Source of the DNA: Alienimonas californiensis | Lineage (GTDB): Bacteria; Planctomycetota; Planctomycetia; Planctomycetales; Planctomycetaceae | Direction: 5' to 3' | NCBI RefSeq assembly: GCF_007743815.1 | Contig: NZ_CP036265.1 | Span: 2,224,323 to 2,288,322, forward strand | Length of the DNA: 64,000 nucleotides | In this document: piece by piece, positions 60,361 through 64,000 of the stretch | Position numbering within the stretch: position 1 is the first letter of the stretch | Layout: each line of letters begins with the position of its first letter | Translations under genes and position numbers: made by a program | Notes under the pieces: generated by a model | The model's database searches: none | Told to the model about the DNA's origin: nothing | What the model saw: the letters and a program-made list of their open reading frames with translations, nothing else

Positions 60361-61074
60361 CTATTCGCCCTCGACGGCGGCCTCCGGTTCGACGGCGGGG
60401 GGCGGCTCGACGGCGGAACCCGGATCGGACAGCGTCAGCGGGATCGTGCGGGGCTCCGCGACCGCGTCGCCCTCCGCCGATTCGCCCTCCGCGGGTTCGC
60501 CCTCAACGACTTCGCCGGCGGGGGTTTCGGGCGTCAGGGTAAGGTCGGCGTCGAGGAAGCCGCCGTCGTCGGCGTACCGCACCCGCACCAGGCCGGCGGC
60601 CTTCTCCCCGACGGCGTCGTAGTAATAAACGTCCCAGGGGGTGTCGCTGGCGTAGGTGCGGTCGTCGTTGACCCGCACCGACGTAATCGGGCCGAGCGCC
60701 TCGGTCGCGGCCGGCTCGGCCGCGAGCGCGGCCTGCACGCGGTCGGTGTCCAGTTCGGACGCGATCGCGTCCAGATCGCCGAAGGCGCCGGCGGCCTCCT
60801 CCACGGCGTTCGCCCCCCAGGCGACCGCGAACACGATCCCCCACACGACCGACGCCGTCACCAAACCCAGCGTCGTCCCCAACAGCAGCAGCGCCGCGCC
60901 TTTCCAGGGATTCGGCGGGGCGGGGACGTAGACGACCTGACCCGCCGGCACGACCGGCTGCATCGGCCGGCCCCCCACGGACGCCCGGAGCGAACCGCCG
61001 GACGCCGTCCCCGTCGGACCGTCGTCGTACTCGTCCTCGAAGACGTCGGCGAACGGATCGGCGGGACGGGTCAT
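60361..61074 (-). CDS. Single-span membrane protein, unknown
   Basis: A 237-residue protein. An acidic and polar head of about 55 residues (PFADVFEDEYDDGPTG) leads to one long hydrophobic segment or a tight hairpin at about 59-88 (AALLLLGTTLGLVTASVVWGIVFAVAW). The following domain is soluble, with a short beta-rich core (ITSVRVNDDRTYASDTPWDVYYYDAVGEKAAGLVRVRYAD) that looks like a small cystatin/DUF-type exported domain, and the tail is Glu/Pro/Ala-rich with three EGE repeats. No family recognised. It is 90 bases upstream of the signal peptidase B gene and may share its transcript. Confidence 0.6.
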   Translation of the reverse strand: MTRPADPFADVFEDEYDDGPTGTASGGSLRASVGGRPMQPVVPAGQVVYVPAPPNPWKGAALLLLGTTLGLVTASVVWGIVFAVAWGANAVEEAAGAFGDLDAIASELDTDRVQAALAAEPAATEALGPITSVRVNDDRTYASDTPWDVYYYDAVGEKAAGLVRVRYADDGGFLDADLTLTPETPAGEVVEGEPAEGESAEGDAVAEPRTIPLTLSDPGSAVEPPPAVEPEAAVEGE

Positions 61075-61145
61075 GGGCGGAACTCGGCGGACGCGGGGGG
61101 AGCGCGTGTCAGTCTAACGGCGCCAGGGCCGATCCGGCGTTTCGC

Positions 61146-61844
61146 CTACTCGTCGGCGTCGGCGTCGGCCGCGGCTTCGAGCGTCGGCAGGTCGAACGAC
61201 ACCGTCGGCGGGGCCGGCGTCGGGGCGGGCGCCGGGGGGACGGAGCCGTCCGCGGCGCCGTGCGGGGCGGGGGCGGCGTACGCCGGGGCCGGCCCGGCGG
61301 CCCGGCCGCAGGCGTCGCGGCAGGCGCCGACCGGCACGGCGGACCACTTGCACACGCAGCGTTCGCCGCACTCGTACTCATGCACGTCCAGCGTATTCAC
61401 GCAGCGAATCCCGCCGCCGCAGCCGCGGCCGTGGTTGCACAGGTTGGCCAGCCAGCCGGCCTTCCGGGCGCCGCAGGCGTGCGGTCCGCAGCCGTCGCAG
61501 CCGGCGGTCGTGCAGCCGTCGGCTCCGCAGCCGCGGCCGTGGCTCTTCTTGCCGCAGAACAGATCGCGAACGCAGTCGAAGGGCGAGGTGGCGATCGGGG
61601 GCACGCAGACCGCCTCCGATTCAATCAGGTAGCATTCCTTCTCGATCGGCTCGGACTCCACCGTCACCCGGCAGGCGTAGCGGGCGGGGCGGCGGCAGGC
61701 GTCGCGGCAGAGGTCGCGGTCGGCGTCGCAGGGCGGGCCAGCGAGCGCCGCCGGGCCGAGGACGGCGGCCAGCAGCGCCGCGGCGCCGGCGGACCACGCC
61801 GCGCGGGACGTCGAACGAAGAGTTTGGAACGGGCGAACGAACAT
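61146..61844 (-). CDS. Secreted cysteine-rich protein
   Basis: A 232-residue exported protein. A signal peptide (WSAGAAALLAAVLGPAALAGPP) is followed by about 150 residues holding about 21 cysteines, many in Cys-Gly patterns: GRGCGADGCTTAGCDGCGPHACG, LCNHGRGCGGGIRCV, ECGERCVCKW, and paired C-x3-C ends (DLCRDAC, ACRDACG). The last 60 residues are Pro/Ala-rich. Cysteine-rich wall and surface proteins are a known planctomycete trait, as their cell wall was described as protein-rich; this protein could be cross-linked by disulfides or bind metal. No enzymatic motif. It lies between the porin gene and a membrane-protein gene on the same strand. Confidence 0.75.
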   Translation of the reverse strand: MFVRPFQTLRSTSRAAWSAGAAALLAAVLGPAALAGPPCDADRDLCRDACRRPARYACRVTVESEPIEKECYLIESEAVCVPPIATSPFDCVRDLFCGKKSHGRGCGADGCTTAGCDGCGPHACGARKAGWLANLCNHGRGCGGGIRCVNTLDVHEYECGERCVCKWSAVPVGACRDACGRAAGPAPAYAAPAPHGAADGSVPPAPAPTPAPPTVSFDLPTLEAAADADADE

Positions 61845-61910
61845 CCGTGAGGCTCGCGGGAGGAGAACTGTGCGGGGAAGACGCGGGGCGGGACGCCGCC
61901 GGGCGGAGGA

Positions 61911-63653
61911 TTAAAAATCCAGGCGGAAGCGGACGCCGAGAATGTCGTAGCGGCTGTCGATCGGGGCGCCTTCGCCGCCGTCCACGTCCACGACCGAGGA
62001 GTCTTTAATATTGCCGTTGACCCAGTTGAACTGCATGCCGGCGTTCTGGTTCCAGTACCAGTTCAGGCCGAGGGTGACGCTTTCGGCTTCGCCGCCGAAG
62101 ACGTCGGCGTCGTTCAGGTCCAGGTAGGAATAGCGGGCGGCGACCTGCCAGGCGCCCCACCCGCCGCCGCACCGGCCGTGGCAGTCGCGGACGAGGAAGA
62201 AGTCCTCGTGCGGCTTAATCCGGTCCAGCGTGCCGCTCTCGCGGTCCCAGGGCATATGTTCGCCGGTCAGGAAATAGCTGACGTAGGTGTACCCGCCCCA
62301 GAAGTCGGCGTCTTCGGCGCCGTGAAAGCGGTCATTGGACAGCACCTGCGCTTCGGAGACCCACTGCACGGCGCCGTAGTTCAGGACGTGTTCCAAGCCG
62401 ATCAGGCTGAAATTTTCCACATCGTCGATGCGGCCGGTGTTCAGCCAGCGGCCGTCGGTGCGGGCCTCGGGGCGGGTGCGGAAGCGGGCTTCGTTATTAT
62501 TCTGCGGGCCGCCCGTTTCGTCCGGGTCGGCGATCGTGCCGGCGACGGCGAAGTGGCCGTAGCCGCGGCCGTCGGAGCACTCGTCCCACCAGTAGGTCGT
62601 GGCCAGCCGGCCGGCGACCTGCAGTTGATAGGCGTCGCCGATATAGCTGCCGTCGTCCTGGATCCGCTCCAGGTTATAAATGCCGTATCGCCAGTTATAG
62701 CGGAGGTCGTCCGAGACTCCGTAGGAGACCGCGCCCAACCGGCGGTTATCTTCGTTAAACGCCTCGATGACGTTCGGGCGCTCCATGAAGACGTTGTATC
62801 GACTGCTGTTCAGGTGGTCCAGGCCGTAGGGTCGCTTCTGATTCCCCACGACCACTGTTTGTAGGAAGGGCACGTCGCGGAAGCCGAAGAAGGCGTCGCG
62901 AAACTCGAAGTCGTTGGGGTCCGCAAATTCGGTCTCGAATTTATAGAACATATTCGTGCGAATGTCCCCCTGCAGTCCGAACCGCAGGCGGCGGAACAGG
63001 AGGCGGTCCTGCGGGTTTTCGCCTTCGAACCGTTCAGCGCCCTCGTCCGTGCTGGGGAAGGCCCAGTAATCGGCGTGCAGGCGGCCGAAGAGTTGGGCGG
63101 TGCTGTTCGAGGTGCCGCGGGTGACGAAGTCTCCCAGCCCGCTTTCGACCTCGCCGATTCGGACATCCAAGCCTTTGAACTGCTCAGTGAGCGCCTCGCC
63201 GCCGTCCTGGTCGCCGAACAGGTCTTCCAACTCCCGCAGGCGGGCGTCGAACTCCGCGCCGCCCGATGAATCGCTCGTCGGGGCGGGAGCGTTCAACGCC
63301 AGTTCCGCCTCGCCTTGGTCCGTCACGTCCCGGTCCGTCGGATCGGGGGCCTGATACCCCGCCGGGCGGAACAGCGGGGCCGGCGGGAGGGCGTCCAGTT
63401 CGGCGGCGACGAAGGGGGCGTCCAGCCGGGTCCGCAGCGTGCGGACCTCCGCTTCGGCCCGGTCGAGGCGATCGACGAGTGCCCGGAAGTCCCCGGCGGA
63501 GATTGCGTCCTCGGCAACCGCGACGGGGATCGCGTCAGCGGCGACCGGCGGCGTCCCGGCGGGCGCGAGGTCGTCGGCGAGGCCGACCGAGCAGAAGGCG
63601 GCGGGGGCGACGAACGCCCCGCGGGCGATCCAGCGCGCAGGCGAACGGGACAT
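61911..63653 (-). CDS. Outer-membrane porin, OprP/OprO-type
   Basis: A 580-residue porin. Signal: RWIARGAFVAPAAFCSVGLAD. A coiled-coil segment (FRALVDRLDRAEAEVRTLRTRLD) and a second one (FDARLRELEDLFGDQ) suggest trimerisation or cell-wall anchoring, as in other planctomycete and cyanobacterial porins. The barrel, about 190-580, matches phosphate-selective porin O/P: LFGRLHADYWAFP, RLRFGLQGDIRTNMFYKFETEFADPNDFEFRDAFFGFRDVPFLQTVVVGNQKRPYGLDHLNSSRYNVFMER (positions about 235-300). Alternating aromatic strands follow and the chain ends RFRLDF with a terminal Phe. Ion specificity is not readable. The start at 63653 is taken because the frame further upstream crosses the tRNA gene. Confidence 0.9.
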   Translation of the reverse strand: MSRSPARWIARGAFVAPAAFCSVGLADDLAPAGTPPVAADAIPVAVAEDAISAGDFRALVDRLDRAEAEVRTLRTRLDAPFVAAELDALPPAPLFRPAGYQAPDPTDRDVTDQGEAELALNAPAPTSDSSGGAEFDARLRELEDLFGDQDGGEALTEQFKGLDVRIGEVESGLGDFVTRGTSNSTAQLFGRLHADYWAFPSTDEGAERFEGENPQDRLLFRRLRFGLQGDIRTNMFYKFETEFADPNDFEFRDAFFGFRDVPFLQTVVVGNQKRPYGLDHLNSSRYNVFMERPNVIEAFNEDNRRLGAVSYGVSDDLRYNWRYGIYNLERIQDDGSYIGDAYQLQVAGRLATTYWWDECSDGRGYGHFAVAGTIADPDETGGPQNNNEARFRTRPEARTDGRWLNTGRIDDVENFSLIGLEHVLNYGAVQWVSEAQVLSNDRFHGAEDADFWGGYTYVSYFLTGEHMPWDRESGTLDRIKPHEDFFLVRDCHGRCGGGWGAWQVAARYSYLDLNDADVFGGEAESVTLGLNWYWNQNAGMQFNWVNGNIKDSSVVDVDGGEGAPIDSRYDILGVRFRLDF

Positions 63654-63998
<345 letters not shown>

Positions 63999-64000
63999 GG

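Overview
The window reads as a high-GC chromosomal segment of a planctomycete. The support is a DUF1592-type c-haem protein followed by a DUF1552 protein, very long S26 signal peptidases, a PQQ-propeller and a beta-helix secreted protein, a Cys-rich secreted protein, TTG/GTG starts, and frequent GC-rich hairpin repeats between genes. The genus cannot be fixed from the sequence alone; an Alienimonas-like member of the Planctomycetales is only a guess. No transposase, integrase, prophage, CRISPR array or rRNA was seen. One tRNA (Ser, anticodon CGA) closes the window.

Layout. 1-3.1 kb: end of rpsL, then rpsG and fusA (str operon, no tuf following), with a 32-bp perfect palindrome just before fusA. 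3.1-7.8 kb: HNH and Uma2-type nuclease genes, four small membrane proteins and a secreted beta-helix protein. 7.8-9.6 kb: a four-ACT aspartate kinase. 9.7-11.7 kb: a visibly less GC-rich two-gene insert (XRE/ImmA-type metallopeptidase plus an unknown). 11.8-21.6 kb: secreted thioredoxin-like, PQQ-propeller and HEAT-like proteins, a divergent actin-like protein, an SLBB membrane protein, a repeat cluster and a GT4 glycosyltransferase. 21.9-24.5 kb: a Tat-exported Cu,Zn superoxide dismutase without its disulfide cysteines, a GlsB-type small membrane protein and a double-Usp protein. 24.5-27.0 kb: a minus-strand damage-repair operon (nnrE, ADP-ribosylglycohydrolase, ATL-endonuclease V fusion). 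27.2-30.5 kb: SDR, nucleoside hydrolase, scpB. 30.7-42.0 kb: a hybrid sensor kinase, the DUF1592/DUF1552 pair and a 1256-residue autotransporter. 42.3-48.3 kb: moeA, class V aminotransferase, DUF3592 protein and an ABC-F ATPase. 48.3-52.0 kb: secretin, Flp-type pilin and Dps. 52.1-60.3 kb: GT2 plus PlsC-type acyltransferase, two related membrane proteins and two tandem giant signal peptidases carrying an inserted four-cysteine zinc-ribbon-like module. 60.4-64 kb: membrane and Cys-rich proteins, an OprP-type porin and tRNA-Ser.

Common themes are envelope biogenesis and export (signal peptidases, secretin, pilin, autotransporter, porin, SLBB protein, glycosyl- and acyltransferases) and stress or damage handling (SodC, Dps, Usp, nnrE/ARH/EndoV). 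Genes are mostly in short unidirectional runs with ATGA or GTGA stop-start overlaps. Almost every convergent or run-ending junction carries a GC-rich hairpin, some of them members of dispersed repeat families. All functional calls come from motif reading by eye; no database search was run.
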